Position numbers and translations under genes: made by a program. A stretch of 64,000 nucleotides of DNA, from the NCBI GenBank assembly GCA_009377445.1, contig WHUA01000008.1, forward strand, positions 62,001-126,000, written 5' to 3'. Positions 1 to 9,041 of this stretch are shown piece by piece (position 1 is the first letter of the stretch; each line of letters starts with the position of its first letter). This stretch comes from Alphaproteobacteria bacterium. GTDB taxonomy: Bacteria > Pseudomonadota > Alphaproteobacteria > UBA8366. The notes beneath the pieces are model-generated. The model was not told the DNA's origin. It worked only from the letters and a program-made list of their open reading frames with translations, and made no database searches.

Positions 1-1
1 C

Positions 2-1009
2 ATGGCAGTTCGTGTTGCAATCAATGGTTTCGGCCGCATCGGCCGGCTCGTGCTGCGCGCCGCATTCGAATCCGGGCGCAAGGATATCGAGTTCGTGGGC
101 GTCAACGACCTGGGTCCCGTCAAGTCGAATGCGCATCTTCTGAAATACGACTCGGTTCACGGCCAGCTCGACGCCGACATCAAGACCGGCGACGACTGGA
201 TGGACCTCGGCAGGGGCAAGATCAAGGTGACGGCCGAGCGCGACCCCACGAAGCTGCCGTGGAAAGAGCTCGGCGTCGATGTTGCCCTCGAATGCACGGG
301 CATCTTCACCACGCGCGAGCAGGCGGCGAGGCACATCGAAGCGGGCGCCAAGCGCGTCCTCGTTTCAGCCCCGGCCACCGGCGCGGACATTACCGTGGTC
401 TACGGCGTGAACCACGAGAACCTCTCCCCCAAGCACACCGTGATCTCCAACGCGTCGTGCACGACGAACTGCCTGGCGCCCGTCGCCTACGTCCTCCATC
501 AGGCGATCGGGATCGAGCGAGGCTTCATGACCACGGTGCACGCATTCACCGGCGACCAGTCGACCGTCGACACGCTGCACAGCGATCTCCGGCGCGCCAG
601 GGCGGCGTCGGTATCGATGATCCCGACCTCCACGGGCGCGGCGAAAGCGGTGGGCCTCGTGCTGCCCGAGCTGAACGGCAAGCTCGATGGCACCGCGATC
701 CGCGTGCCGACGCCGAACGTCTCGATGATCGACCTGAAGTTCAACGCGTCGCGCAAGACGGATGCGGCGGAAGTCAACGGCGCGATCAGTCAGGCGGCGG
801 CCGGCCGGCTGAAAGGCATCCTCGTTACGAACGACGAGCCGCTGGTGTCGATCGATTTCAACCACAATCCGGCCAGCTCCGTCTTCGACCTGACGCAGAC
901 CCAGGTGATCGACGGGACCCTCGTCCGCATTCTATCCTGGTACGACAACGAATGGGGCTTCTCGAACCGCATGTCGGACACGGCGGTCGCGATCGGCAAG
1001 CTCGGCTGA
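2..1009 (+). CDS. gap: Type I glyceraldehyde-3-phosphate dehydrogenase
   Basis: This cytosolic enzyme oxidises glyceraldehyde-3-phosphate to 1,3-bisphosphoglycerate with NAD(P) and phosphate in glycolysis and gluconeogenesis. The 335-residue length is normal for the family. The N-terminal NGFGRIGR dinucleotide-binding motif, the catalytic Cys153 in [12 protein letters not shown] and the C-terminal [11 protein letters not shown] motif are all present. The ATG lies at the second base of the window, so the promoter, the RBS and any upstream operon partner (often tkt) cannot be seen. A small reading frame follows or overlaps the stop. No pgk follows, although gap-pgk-fba is a common order in this class. 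Confidence 0.97.
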   Translation: MAVRVAINGFGRIGRLVLRAAFESGRKDIEFVGVNDLGPVKSNAHLLKYDSVHGQLDADIKTGDDWMDLGRGKIKVTAERDPTKLPWKELGVDVALECTGIFTTREQAARHIEAGAKRVLVSAPATGADITVVYGVNHENLSPKHTVISNASCTTNCLAPVAYVLHQAIGIERGFMTTVHAFTGDQSTVDTLHSDLRRARAASVSMIPTSTGAAKAVGLVLPELNGKLDGTAIRVPTPNVSMIDLKFNASRKTDAAEVNGAISQAAAGRLKGILVTNDEPLVSIDFNHNPASSVFDLTQTQVIDGTLVRILSWYDNEWGFSNRMSDTAVAIGKLG

Positions 1010-1452
1010 GCCTCGCGGCGAAAGCGATCGCCGTCCACAGCCTGCGGCAGGCGAAAGCCGCCGCCGCGGCTGCGGCGGAAACCGGGCAACCGGTTCTGCT
1101 TCTGAGCGCACCCGCCGCTGCGGGGACCGTGGGGCCGGCATGGTTCGAGGCCGTCGTGCGAATGGCGGCGAGCGCCTTTCCCGGCGTCACGGTGGAAGGC
1201 GCGCTCGATTGCGGCGACATGCCCGGACACGCCCTCGCCGCCCTCCGCCATGGATTGAAGGTCATTCGCTACGACGGGCCGGCCTTCGACGCCGTCGCCG
1301 ACATCGCCGGCCAATGCGGCGCGACCGTCATGCGCGTCCGGCCAGACGCCCTCGATCTTTCCAGCCTGCCCGGTTCGGGCGACGCGGACGATGCGGACGA
1401 CACGACCGCGCTGGCGGAAGCATGCCGCCGCTGGCTCCAGGGAGAGGCGTGA
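952..1452 (+). CDS. Conserved hypothetical protein downstream of gap
   Basis: The protein-like part of this frame starts at about 1012 and runs to a TGA at 1450-1452, giving roughly 146 residues: an Ala-rich start, an [10 protein letters not shown] stretch, an [17 protein letters not shown] stretch and an Asp-rich tail. From memory, similar small proteins occur beside glycolytic genes in Rhodospirillales; that could not be checked here. The start is unclear. The only upstream ATG is at 952 and overlaps gap by 58 bases, a CTG overlaps the gap stop at 1006, and the first in-frame GTG at 1129 would remove the conserved-looking N-terminus. I list 952 as the outer limit. Function is unknown, and translational coupling to gap is an inference. 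Confidence 0.55.
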   Translation: MGLLEPHVGHGGRDRQARLSLAAKAIAVHSLRQAKAAAAAAAETGQPVLLLSAPAAAGTVGPAWFEAVVRMAASAFPGVTVEGALDCGDMPGHALAALRHGLKVIRYDGPAFDAVADIAGQCGATVMRVRPDALDLSSLPGSGDADDADDTTALAEACRRWLQGEA

Positions 1453-1483
1453 CGGGGGACGCGGGGGAGGCCTTGGCGATGGC

Positions 1484-1957
1484 CTACAGCATGAACAGGC
1501 CCTTCACGCCGGCATAGACCGCAATAAATCCGGAAAGCGCGGAAACGATCATCAGCCGGAAGGCGAGCATCTTCTTGATCGCCGCCTTCTTCATGAGCGC
1601 CTGCACCGCCGGCAGCGGCTCGGACGCCGCGACGTTCCCGATGTTGCGCGAAATCGCCCTGGCCTCGCCCGTGCGCGAGAGGCGCAGCATGAGCCACGCG
1701 ACCGCGGTGATCGCCATGCCGATCGATGTGAGCCACACGGCCGCGCGAAACTCTTCCTGGGCAGGCGCCTCGCCGGCGATGCGGGCCAGAACGACGGCAG
1801 CGAAGGCCAGCAACGATGCGTTCCCCAGCAGCAGGTATCGAACGAAGAGCTCGGGCGGCCGGCCCATCCGATCGTCGGCGCCGTATAAATCGCCTGGCCG
1901 CAGCTTTCCGTAGACCTCGGCATCGAGGTCGCGCCGCTTGTTGAATAGGCTCCACAT
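1484..1957 (-). CDS. Small membrane protein of unknown function
   Basis: This 157-residue protein has an N-terminal polar part (WSLFNKRRDLDAEVYGKLRPGD) and about three hydrophobic segments: FVRYLLLGNASLLAFAAVVL, AVWLTSIGMAITAVAWLML and a C-terminal MIVSALSGFIAVYAG stretch. Basic residues (KKAAIKK) lie between the last two. I chose the ATG at 1957 because GGGAAG lies directly upstream and the extra N-terminus encoded further upstream is low-complexity. It converges on the gap side and stands alone. I do not recognise a family, and an inner-membrane location is inferred from hydrophobicity. Confidence 0.6.
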   Translation of the reverse strand: MWSLFNKRRDLDAEVYGKLRPGDLYGADDRMGRPPELFVRYLLLGNASLLAFAAVVLARIAGEAPAQEEFRAAVWLTSIGMAITAVAWLMLRLSRTGEARAISRNIGNVAASEPLPAVQALMKKAAIKKMLAFRLMIVSALSGFIAVYAGVKGLFML

Positions 1958-2404
1958 CTTCCCGGACCGTCGCCGTTTCGCCGCTGCCGCGTCAAGCGTG
2001 AACCGATTGCGTGACACGTCGTCACAAGTTCGTGAACTACGTCGCATGCGAAGGTGGCGGGCGTCCAGCCGGAAGATGGCAATCCGGTTCGCTCTCGCGG
2101 CGTTCCGACGACCGAGACAACGCTAATGTCATGGTTGAACGGTAACATTCAGTTTCTCGAAGGACACGCGCGGCGAGAAATACAAATCGAAAAAATCGAT
2201 CATTGAATCCGAGCATAAGCGATTGCCGCAGAAAGGAAATACGACTGATCTGCAAATATCACGTGGCGCATCGAAATACTGCGGTGTACAATTCGAATCG
2301 AAACGTTGACCGCTAACCGCAAAGCTTCAAAACAACGATGTCAGCACACTGCGACGGGTTTGCAGCCCGTCTACCCGTGTGCGCGTCTTGTGAGTACCAA
2401 GTAA
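1958..2404. other. Long intergenic region upstream of the LysR gene
   Basis: About 450 bases lie between two divergently oriented genes. The part from roughly 2110 to 2340 is clearly more AT-rich than the surroundings and holds short palindromes such as ATTCGAAT near 2290. It probably carries the promoters of both genes and possibly LysR-type autoregulatory sites, but I could not fix any -35/-10 pair. I see no convincing small ORF or RNA. Confidence 0.4.
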
Positions 2405-3259
2405 ATGGATGTCGATCTCGCACGAACCTTTCTCACGATTTCCGAAACGGCGCATTTCGGAAAAGCCGCCAGGGCGCTGAACGTCACGCAGTCTACCATC
2501 AGCGCGCGCATCAAGACCCTCGAAGACATGCTGGGGCAGCCCCTTTTCGTCCGCAGCAAGCTCGGCACGACATTGACCCCGGCAGGCATGAAGTTCAAAA
2601 GCAGCGCGGAAATGATGATCCGCGTCTGGGAGCGCGCACGGCAGCAGGTTTCCCTTGCCACCGAATTTCAATCCCTTATCAGCGTCGGGGCCCAGCTCAC
2701 GCTCTGGCAGCAGCTCGTCCTCAAATGGCTTCCTTGGGCCCGTTCGTCGTTGCCGGACGTCGCGATCCGGACGGAGATCCTGGAGTCGGACGGCCTGGCC
2801 CACCGCATGATCGAAGGCTCGATCGACATCGGACTGACCTACCTGCCCGCCAACCGGCCGGGCGTGGAGGCGGAACTGCTGCTCGACGAGCAGCTCGTGC
2901 TGATCTCGGCCAGCGTCGAAGACATCGAGCCCGGCAACCCGTCCTATGTCTACGTCGATTGGGGCACCGCCTTCGGGCTGCACCACGACACGTCGTTTCC
3001 CGGCCGCGACACGCCGGCCCTGACCATGAGCCCCAGCATGCGCGGGCTGGCCTACATCGTGGAGCATGGCGGCGCGGGGTACTTCCCGATACGCATGGCC
3101 AAACCGTACCTCGAGGCCAATCAGGTCCATATCGTGACCAAGGCGCCCGATTTTCAGCAGCGCATCTACCTGGTGTATGATTCGGACCGCAAGGACGAGC
3201 GCTTCAACACCGCCTTGCAGGGCTTCCGCTTCATCGCCGTCCGCGAAAACGAAGCCTGA
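2405..3259 (+). CDS. LysR-family transcriptional regulator
   Basis: This 284-residue DNA-binding regulator has the standard LysR layout. The N-terminal winged helix-turn-helix covers about residues 5-62 (FLTISETAHFGKAARALNVTQSTISARI, then LEDMLGQPLFVR), followed by a periplasmic-binding-protein-like effector domain to the C-terminus. No recognisable [13 protein letters not shown] sequence precedes the ATG. It lies 131 bases upstream of the aldolase gene on the same strand, so control of fba is plausible but unproven. The effector cannot be predicted from sequence. Similarity to CbbR is only general family similarity. Confidence 0.88.
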   Translation: MDVDLARTFLTISETAHFGKAARALNVTQSTISARIKTLEDMLGQPLFVRSKLGTTLTPAGMKFKSSAEMMIRVWERARQQVSLATEFQSLISVGAQLTLWQQLVLKWLPWARSSLPDVAIRTEILESDGLAHRMIEGSIDIGLTYLPANRPGVEAELLLDEQLVLISASVEDIEPGNPSYVYVDWGTAFGLHHDTSFPGRDTPALTMSPSMRGLAYIVEHGGAGYFPIRMAKPYLEANQVHIVTKAPDFQQRIYLVYDSDRKDERFNTALQGFRFIAVRENEA

Positions 3260-3390
3260 TTCTCCCCTTCCGGCGTACCCCCATTCACCGGTAGGGAGCC
3301 TGCCGGCGGACCATTGCAAATCCTTGCACGCTCGGTTATTTCGTCGTCAGATCGAGTGGAAAGGCCCAATTTCAGGGAAGAGCCGAAATT

Positions 3391-4311
3391 ATGAAGATCA
3401 CGCAGCGCGTCCGCAAAATTCTGGCCAACTACGAGAGCGACAATCCCGGCACCAAGTCCAACCTGGCCCGCATATTGATGCACGGCCGGCTCGGCGGGTC
3501 GGGCAAGCTTCTCATACTCCCGGTCGACCAGGGCTTCGAGCATGGCCCGGCGCGCAGTTTCGCCAAGAACCCGCCGGCCTACGACCCCCATTACCACTTC
3601 CAGCTCGCCGTCGACGCCGGGCTGTCGGCCTATGCCGCGCCGCTGGGCATGATCGAGGCCGGGGCGGACACCTTCGCCGGCGCCATCCCGACGATCCTCA
3701 AGCTGAACAGCTCGAACAGCCACGCCACCTCCAAGGATCAGGGCATTTACGGCAGCGTCGCGGATGCGCTGAAGCTCGGCTGCGCCGCGATCGGCTTCAC
3801 GATGTACCCCGGATCGGACGAGCAGTTCGAGATGATGGAGGAGTTCCGCGAGCTGTCCGAGGAAGCGAAGGCGGTCGGGCTCGCCGTCGTTCTCTGGTCC
3901 TATCCGCGTGGCGGCAAGCTTTCGCGCGACGGCGAAACCGCCATCGACGTGACCGCCTATGCCGCTCATCTCGCGGCCGAAATGGGCGCCCACATCATCA
4001 AGGTGAAGCCGCCGACCGATTTCATCGAGCAGGAAGACGCCAAGAAGGTCTATCAGTCCGAGAAGATCGACGTCTCCACCCTGCCCAAGCGCATCGCCCA
4101 CGTCATTCAGTCGGCCTTCAACGGCCGGCGCATCGTCGTCTTTTCCGGCGGCGCGGCGAAGGACCTGAAAGGCGTGTTGGATGAGATCCGTTCCGTCCGC
4201 GACGGCGGCGGCAGCGGCTCGATCATCGGCCGCAACACCTTCCAGCGGCCGCGCGAAGAAGCACTGAAGATGCTCGACACCATCATCCAGATCTACCAGG
4301 GCAAGGCTTGA
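3391..4311 (+). CDS. Class I fructose-bisphosphate aldolase (DhnA/FbaB type)
   Basis: This enzyme is predicted to interconvert fructose-1,6-bisphosphate with dihydroxyacetone phosphate and glyceraldehyde-3-phosphate through a Schiff base. It belongs to the archaeal/DhnA class I family rather than the zinc class II family. The 306 residues include [12 protein letters not shown] near the N-terminus, a central [11 protein letters not shown] segment holding candidate Schiff-base lysines, and phosphate-binding glycine motifs (VFSGGAAKD and [11 protein letters not shown]) near the C-terminus. thiE starts inside its stop codon, so the two genes are probably co-translated. A LysR gene lies upstream. 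Confidence 0.9.
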   Translation: MKITQRVRKILANYESDNPGTKSNLARILMHGRLGGSGKLLILPVDQGFEHGPARSFAKNPPAYDPHYHFQLAVDAGLSAYAAPLGMIEAGADTFAGAIPTILKLNSSNSHATSKDQGIYGSVADALKLGCAAIGFTMYPGSDEQFEMMEEFRELSEEAKAVGLAVVLWSYPRGGKLSRDGETAIDVTAYAAHLAAEMGAHIIKVKPPTDFIEQEDAKKVYQSEKIDVSTLPKRIAHVIQSAFNGRRIVVFSGGAAKDLKGVLDEIRSVRDGGGSGSIIGRNTFQRPREEALKMLDTIIQIYQGKA

Positions 4312-4967
4312 ACGACGACGCGCGCTGCCGCCTCTACCTGATCACGCCGCCCAGGATCGAGCCCGCATCCTTCGCGGACAGGCTCGCGCTCGCGCTCGAT
4401 GCCGGGGACGTCGGCTGCGTCCAACTGCGGCTCAAGGATGTCGATGACGGCGAAATCCGCCGCGCCGCGGAGCGGCTCCGCCCCGTGGCGCAGGACCGCG
4501 GCGTCGCCCTGATCATGAACGACCGGCCGGACCTGGCGGCCGACACCGGCTGCGACGGCGTCCATGTCGGCCAGGAGGACGCGAGCTACGACGACGCGCG
4601 CGCCCTGCTCGGCGGCGACTCGATCGTCGGCGTCACATGCAAGAATTCCCGCCATCTGGCGATGGAGGCGGCCGAGAAAGGCGCAGACTACGTGGCCTTC
4701 GGCCCCTTCTTCGACTCGGCCACGAAGCCGCGCACCGACCCCGCCAGAAAGCCCGCAGACCTTGAAATCCTCCGCTGGTGGGGCGAGATGATGACCGTGC
4801 CGTGCGTCGCCATCGGCGGGATCACGGTGGAGAATTGCCCGCCCCTCGTCGAGGCCGGGGCCGACTTCCTCGCGGTGGTCGCGGGGGTCTGGGGCCATCC
4901 CGACGGCCCGGCGGCTGCGGTAAAGGCGTTCAACCGGGTATTCGACGAACGTGCCGCCGTTGCCTGA
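4308..4967 (+). CDS. thiE: Thiamine-phosphate synthase
   Basis: This enzyme joins HMP-pyrophosphate and THZ-phosphate to make thiamine monophosphate. The 219-residue TIM-barrel protein shows QLRLKD near residue 40, the VHVGQED motif, [10 protein letters not shown] for pyrophosphate handling, and IGGI plus [12 protein letters not shown] near the C-terminus. The start is a TTG that overlaps the aldolase stop (TTGA), a strong sign of translational coupling. Other thi genes are not visible and there is no TPP riboswitch upstream, so expression probably follows the aldolase gene. Confidence 0.9.
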   Translation: MNDDARCRLYLITPPRIEPASFADRLALALDAGDVGCVQLRLKDVDDGEIRRAAERLRPVAQDRGVALIMNDRPDLAADTGCDGVHVGQEDASYDDARALLGGDSIVGVTCKNSRHLAMEAAEKGADYVAFGPFFDSATKPRTDPARKPADLEILRWWGEMMTVPCVAIGGITVENCPPLVEAGADFLAVVAGVWGHPDGPAAAVKAFNRVFDERAAVA

Positions 4968-5030
4968 GGCAGGGCAAACCGGTATAAACCCGCCTCCGCG
5001 AGCAATCCTGATTCAAGAAGGTCGGTACCC

Positions 5031-5600
5031 ATGAAGATCGATGGGAACGCAATAAGGCCGGGTAACATTATCGAGCACCAGGGCCGGCTCTGGCGCGCCA
5101 TCAAGACCCAGCACGTCAAGCCGGGGAAGGGCGGCGCCTTTCTGCAGGTGGAGCTCAAAGACATCCGCGACGGCACCAAGCTCAACGAGCGGTTTCGCTC
5201 CTCGGAGACGGTGGAACGCGTGCGGCTGGACCAGAAAGACTATCAGTTCCTCTATGTCGAGGGCGAGTCGTACACCTTCATGGACACGGACACCTACGAG
5301 CAGATTACGCTGAGCGGCGACCTGATCGGCGAAGATGCCGTGAAGTTCCTCCAGGATGGCATGATGGTGACGATCGAGTCGTTCGAAGACTCCCCGATCA
5401 GCGCCACGCTCCCGGAACATGTCGTGCTCGAGATCGTCGAGGCGGATGCCGTCGTCAAGGGGCAGACCGCCTCGTCTTCCTACAAACCCGCCTTGCTGGA
5501 AAACGGCGTTCGCACCCTCGTGCCGCCGCATGTCGGGACCGGCACCCGCGTCGTGATCAACACCTCGGACGGAAGCTACGTCGAACGGGCGAAGGACTGA
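5031..5600 (+). CDS. efp: Elongation factor P
   Basis: EF-P binds stalled ribosomes between the P and E sites and helps form peptide bonds at polyproline stretches. The 189 residues cover the usual three beta-barrel domains. The tip loop is KPGKGGAF, with Lys33 at the usual modification site, so EpmAB-type lysylation is possible. The C-terminal signature [21 protein letters not shown] is intact. The proline-rich protein encoded at 6561-7874 is a likely client. The next gene starts 9 bases downstream. Confidence 0.96.
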   Translation: MKIDGNAIRPGNIIEHQGRLWRAIKTQHVKPGKGGAFLQVELKDIRDGTKLNERFRSSETVERVRLDQKDYQFLYVEGESYTFMDTDTYEQITLSGDLIGEDAVKFLQDGMMVTIESFEDSPISATLPEHVVLEIVEADAVVKGQTASSSYKPALLENGVRTLVPPHVGTGTRVVINTSDGSYVERAKD

Positions 5601-5609
5601 TCCGGTCCG

Positions 5610-6434
5610 ATGACCCGCCGCTCCGCTCTAATAAATGTCATGGCCCGCGCGGCGGAGCGCACCGGCCGTGCCCTGATCCGCGATTTCGGTGAAGTCGAGC
5701 AGCTTCAGGTCAGCCGCAAAGGCCCGGCCGACTTCGTCTCGGCGGCGGACATCAAGGCCGAGCGCATGGTGCGCCAGGAGCTGCAGCGCGCACGCCCGGA
5801 GTACAGCTTCCTGCTCGAGGAAGGCGGGCGAATCGATGGGGCCGACAAGCAGCATGTCTGGATCGTCGATCCGCTGGACGGTACGACGAACTTCCTCCAC
5901 GGTTTGCCGCATTTCTGCATCTCGATCGGACTCGCCCGCGACGACGAAGTGATCGCCGGCGTGATCTACGATCCGCTCAAGGACGAGCTGTTCTGGGCGG
6001 AAAAAAACGCCGGCGCGTATCTCAACGACCGGCGCCTGCGCGTCTCCGCGCGCAAGCAGCTCGACGACGCGCTGCTCGCGACCGGTATTCCCTTCCGGCT
6101 GCACGAAGGCAAGCCGGTTAAGGAAAAATTCATCGACCAGTTGCAGTCTGTCATGGGCCGCCTCGCCGGCGTGCGGCGATTCGGCTCCGCGGCGCTCGAT
6201 CTCGCCTATGTCGCGGCCGGGCGCTATGACGGATACTGGGAGAATGGACTGCATCCCTGGGATGTCGCCGCCGGCATTTTGATCGTGCGAGAAGCGGGCG
6301 GCTTCGTCACGGAGATCGGCGGGCGGCGGTACGAGCTCGGCTCGCCGGACATCCTGGCGACGAACGACGGGCTGCATGAGCCTCTCCTCAGGCTATTTGC
6401 CGGCAAGCCCCAGACGGGACGGCTCGCTGACTGA
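5610..6434 (+). CDS. suhB: Inositol monophosphatase family protein
   Basis: This is a 274-residue member of the lithium-sensitive, Mg-dependent phosphatase family (SuhB/IMPase), which dephosphorylates inositol-1-phosphate and related sugar phosphates. The metal-binding motifs are present: LLEEGG, WIVDPLDGTTNFLHGLP around residues 89-105, and WDVAAGILIVREAGG near the C-terminus. It starts 9 bases after efp, an arrangement compatible with one operon. Whether it acts as a phosphatase, or also in RNA metabolism like E. coli SuhB, cannot be decided from sequence. Confidence 0.92.
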   Translation: MTRRSALINVMARAAERTGRALIRDFGEVEQLQVSRKGPADFVSAADIKAERMVRQELQRARPEYSFLLEEGGRIDGADKQHVWIVDPLDGTTNFLHGLPHFCISIGLARDDEVIAGVIYDPLKDELFWAEKNAGAYLNDRRLRVSARKQLDDALLATGIPFRLHEGKPVKEKFIDQLQSVMGRLAGVRRFGSAALDLAYVAAGRYDGYWENGLHPWDVAAGILIVREAGGFVTEIGGRRYELGSPDILATNDGLHEPLLRLFAGKPQTGRLAD

Positions 6435-6560
6435 GAGTTGTTCTTGTACACGTGCTGCGTTATGTTCACTCGCGACCTCGGACAAGATAAATGCGCAAAC
6501 GCAGCGTCCGACATCGCGGGGAGCATGGAACAGCAGCAACCGGATACGATCAGAGGTTCC

Positions 6561-7874
6561 ATGTACGAGCGCGCATTCCGATTTCCCGCTGAGCGTTCCG
6601 CAATCGCGGGCGTGTTCGTTGCGGCGTTGACGCTTTATGCCGGCGCGCAACCGGCCCAGGCCCAGTCGCTCGGCCGTCCCAGCGTCGTCGTGGACGAGAG
6701 CGTGCTCGACCAGCTTGGCCCGCCGCCGCAGACGCTGCCCGACGTCCTGCTGCAGCAGCAGCCGCAGACATACCGTCCGGCGCAGCGCGTCGGTTCGGAT
6801 GCCGCCGCGGTAACCCCGTCCCCGGGACGGCTTTTGCCGCCGCCGGCGTCGATGCCGAAATCCCGGGTGATGCTGCCCAGCGGGCTGCAATCCACCGTGC
6901 CCGAGGCTGCGCCCGCCGTGCGGCCGCAGACGGCGCGCGTTCCAAAGCCGGCGCCGCTGCCGCAAGTCGACCGTCCGGAGCCGCCTTCCGCGCCGCCCGT
7001 GGCTACCGCGACGCCGGCGCCGTCCGTGGTCCCGCCGAAAATTACGCCGCCGACCGTGAGCGTGCCCGAGGCGCCGGCGGTAACGCCGCCGCCCGAAGTT
7101 GCCGCGCCCGAGTCTCCCGCGAAAGCGTCCGACTCCGCCGCCCCGATGCCGCCCGAGACGCCGCCCGAAACGCCTCCCGAGGCACCGGCCGCCAAGGCAG
7201 AAGCGCCGAAGGCGGCGCCGAGCGTGCCGAAGCTCGTGCCCCCGGCGCCTTCCGAAGCAGCCGTCGAGGCGGTCAAGGCTGCTCCACCGCAGCCCGAAGC
7301 GCCTGCATTACCGAAGGCCGCGTCGATACCGCAGCCCCCGGCGGCCGTGCCGCCGCCCCCGCCGGCCGCGGAAGCGCCGGCCTCGCCGATGCCGCCCGTT
7401 GCCGGCAAAGCCCCGAGCCCGCGCGCCAGCGGGCCGACGCCGCCGATCGCCGAGCCTTCGACGCAGGCGAACAAGGAGACCGACAGCGGCGGAAGCAGCA
7501 GCCCGGTAGCGTCTCCACAGATCGCATCCTTGCCGCTCGGATCGTCGCCGGAAATCCTGGACGACGGACAGATGTATCGCATTCCCTTCGGGTCGGTATC
7601 TTCGGATATCTCGGAAGAAGGCAAGAAGCACCTGGACGAGCTGGCGCAACGGCTGAAAAAGGACAATGCGCTGAGGCTGCAGCTTCTCGGATACGCCGCC
7701 GGCACGGAGGATTCCGCGAGCAAGGCGCGGCGGACGTCGCTGTTCCGCGCGCTGTCCGTGCGCACCTACCTCATGAAGCAGGGAATCCGCAGCACCCGGA
7801 TGGACGTACGCGCGCTCGGCAACCTCGCGGAAGGAGGCGCTCCCGACCGCGTCGACGCCGTAATCCGGAAATGA
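6561..7874 (+). CDS. Secreted proline-rich protein with C-terminal OmpA-like domain
   Basis: The ATG at 6561 is preceded by AGAGG at suitable spacing and gives a clean signal peptide ending near AQPAQAQS. About residues 40-325 are a Pro/Ala/Glu-rich, probably extended linker (for example PPETPPETPPEAP). The last 100 or so residues form an OmpA-like peptidoglycan-binding fold (YRIPFGSVSSDISEEGKKHL, then RRTSLFRALSVRTYLMKQGI). An upstream in-frame ATG at 6525 would spoil the signal peptide. It lies 21 bases upstream of the MotA-like gene. It is probably a periplasmic spanner of the complex encoded by the next two genes. Confidence 0.8.
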   Translation: MYERAFRFPAERSAIAGVFVAALTLYAGAQPAQAQSLGRPSVVVDESVLDQLGPPPQTLPDVLLQQQPQTYRPAQRVGSDAAAVTPSPGRLLPPPASMPKSRVMLPSGLQSTVPEAAPAVRPQTARVPKPAPLPQVDRPEPPSAPPVATATPAPSVVPPKITPPTVSVPEAPAVTPPPEVAAPESPAKASDSAAPMPPETPPETPPEAPAAKAEAPKAAPSVPKLVPPAPSEAAVEAVKAAPPQPEAPALPKAASIPQPPAAVPPPPPAAEAPASPMPPVAGKAPSPRASGPTPPIAEPSTQANKETDSGGSSSPVASPQIASLPLGSSPEILDDGQMYRIPFGSVSSDISEEGKKHLDELAQRLKKDNALRLQLLGYAAGTEDSASKARRTSLFRALSVRTYLMKQGIRSTRMDVRALGNLAEGGAPDRVDAVIRK

Positions 7875-7895
7875 CGCGGCCGCGCGAATAAACCG

Positions 7896-9032
7896 ATGAC
7901 CAGACCGAAACGCTACCTCACCCGCATGGTGGTGTTCCTACTGATCGTGGGCGTCGCCGTCGTCTTTCTTTTTCCGACGCTGCGCATCGCCTTTACCACC
8001 AATATGGTGCTGAACGGCGTCATACTCGGCGCGCTTCTGATCGGCATCATTCAAGCCTTCCGCAACGTGACGATGCTTCAGGCCGAGGTCAGATGGCTGG
8101 AAAGCTTCCAGCGCGACGACCTGGCGATCGCCGACAGCACGGCGACGCCGCCGCGGCTTCTGGCGCCCATGGCGACCATGTTGGGCGAGCGCCGGCCCGA
8201 CCGCCTCAGCCTGTCGGCCATTTCCATGCGCTCGCTGCTCGACGGCATAGCCACGCGGCTCGACGAGAGCCGGGAGATCTCGCGGTACATGACCGGGCTG
8301 CTCGTCTTCCTCGGCCTGCTCGGAACCTTCTGGGGACTGATCGGGACGATTTCGTCGATCGGCACCGTCATCAACGGCCTATCCGCCGGGAGTGGCGTTT
8401 CCACCGCATTCGAAGATTTGAAGATAGGCCTCTCGGCGCCGCTTACCGGCATGGGGACGGCGTTCAGCTCGTCCCTGTTCGGCCTGTCCGGGTCGCTGAT
8501 CCTGGGGTTCCTCGCGCTCCAGGCGGGCCAAGCGCAGAACCGCTTCTATAACGACCTCGAGGAATGGCTCTCGACCCAGACCAAGCTGGGCCGCGGCGGC
8601 ATCGGCGGCGAAGGCGACCAGCCGGTGCCGGCTTACATTCAAGCCCTGCTGGAGCAGACGGCGGACGGCCTCGAGAATCTGCAGCGCACCCTGGCGCGCA
8701 GCGAAGACAGCCGCATCGACGCCAACCGCAAGAACATCGATCTCGGCGAGGCCATCGCCGGGCTGAGCGAGACGATCCGCACGGAGCAGGCGCTGATGCT
8801 CAAGCTCGCGGAAGGGCAGATGGAACTCAAGCCCGTGCTGACCAAACTCAGTCAGGTCGGCAGCAACGGGTCCATGCCGCATCCCGAGCAGTTTCGCGCG
8901 ATCGAGGCGCTGGTCGGCAGGATCGCCGAAGAGCTGGCGAACGGCCGCGTCGAGACCGTGCAGGAGATCCGCTCCGAGATCCGGCTCCTGGCGCGCACCA
9001 TCGCCGCCCTGGCCGAGGAGGCGGAGCCCTAG
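7896..9032 (+). CDS. MotA/TolQ/ExbB-like proton-channel protein
   Basis: This 378-residue inner-membrane protein has two hydrophobic segments in the first 55 residues, a cytoplasmic loop, and two more at about 130-155 (TGLLVFLGLLGTFWGLIGTI) and 185-210 (SSSLFGLSGSLILGFLAL). The latter are typical of the MotA/ExbB channel core. A long C-terminal cytoplasmic helical region follows. Its partner is the MotB-like gene 9 bases downstream. No flagellar genes are nearby, so it probably belongs to an envelope-anchored proton-driven machine rather than the flagellar stator, although that is an inference. Confidence 0.82.
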   Translation: MTRPKRYLTRMVVFLLIVGVAVVFLFPTLRIAFTTNMVLNGVILGALLIGIIQAFRNVTMLQAEVRWLESFQRDDLAIADSTATPPRLLAPMATMLGERRPDRLSLSAISMRSLLDGIATRLDESREISRYMTGLLVFLGLLGTFWGLIGTISSIGTVINGLSAGSGVSTAFEDLKIGLSAPLTGMGTAFSSSLFGLSGSLILGFLALQAGQAQNRFYNDLEEWLSTQTKLGRGGIGGEGDQPVPAYIQALLEQTADGLENLQRTLARSEDSRIDANRKNIDLGEAIAGLSETIRTEQALMLKLAEGQMELKPVLTKLSQVGSNGSMPHPEQFRAIEALVGRIAEELANGRVETVQEIRSEIRLLARTIAALAEEAEP

Positions 9033-9041
9033 GCCGCCGCC

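Noticed and set aside
2037..2255. Small minus-strand ORF in the AT-rich gap upstream of the LysR gene
   Set aside because: No RBS, no recognisable motif, and it overlaps the likely promoter region.
4200..4320. TPP riboswitch upstream of thiE
   Set aside because: thiE starts inside the aldolase stop codon, leaving no leader, and no CUGAGA-type TPP motif is seen.
5031..5600. YeiP-type EF-P paralogue instead of EF-P
   Set aside because: The tip loop KPGKGGAF with Lys33 and the C-terminal signature fit true EF-P.
7099..7509. Long Arg/Pro-rich ORFs inside the proline-rich OmpA gene, both strands
   Set aside because: They are frame shadows caused by GC-rich repetitive codons in the Pro/Ala region; composition is unlike a protein.
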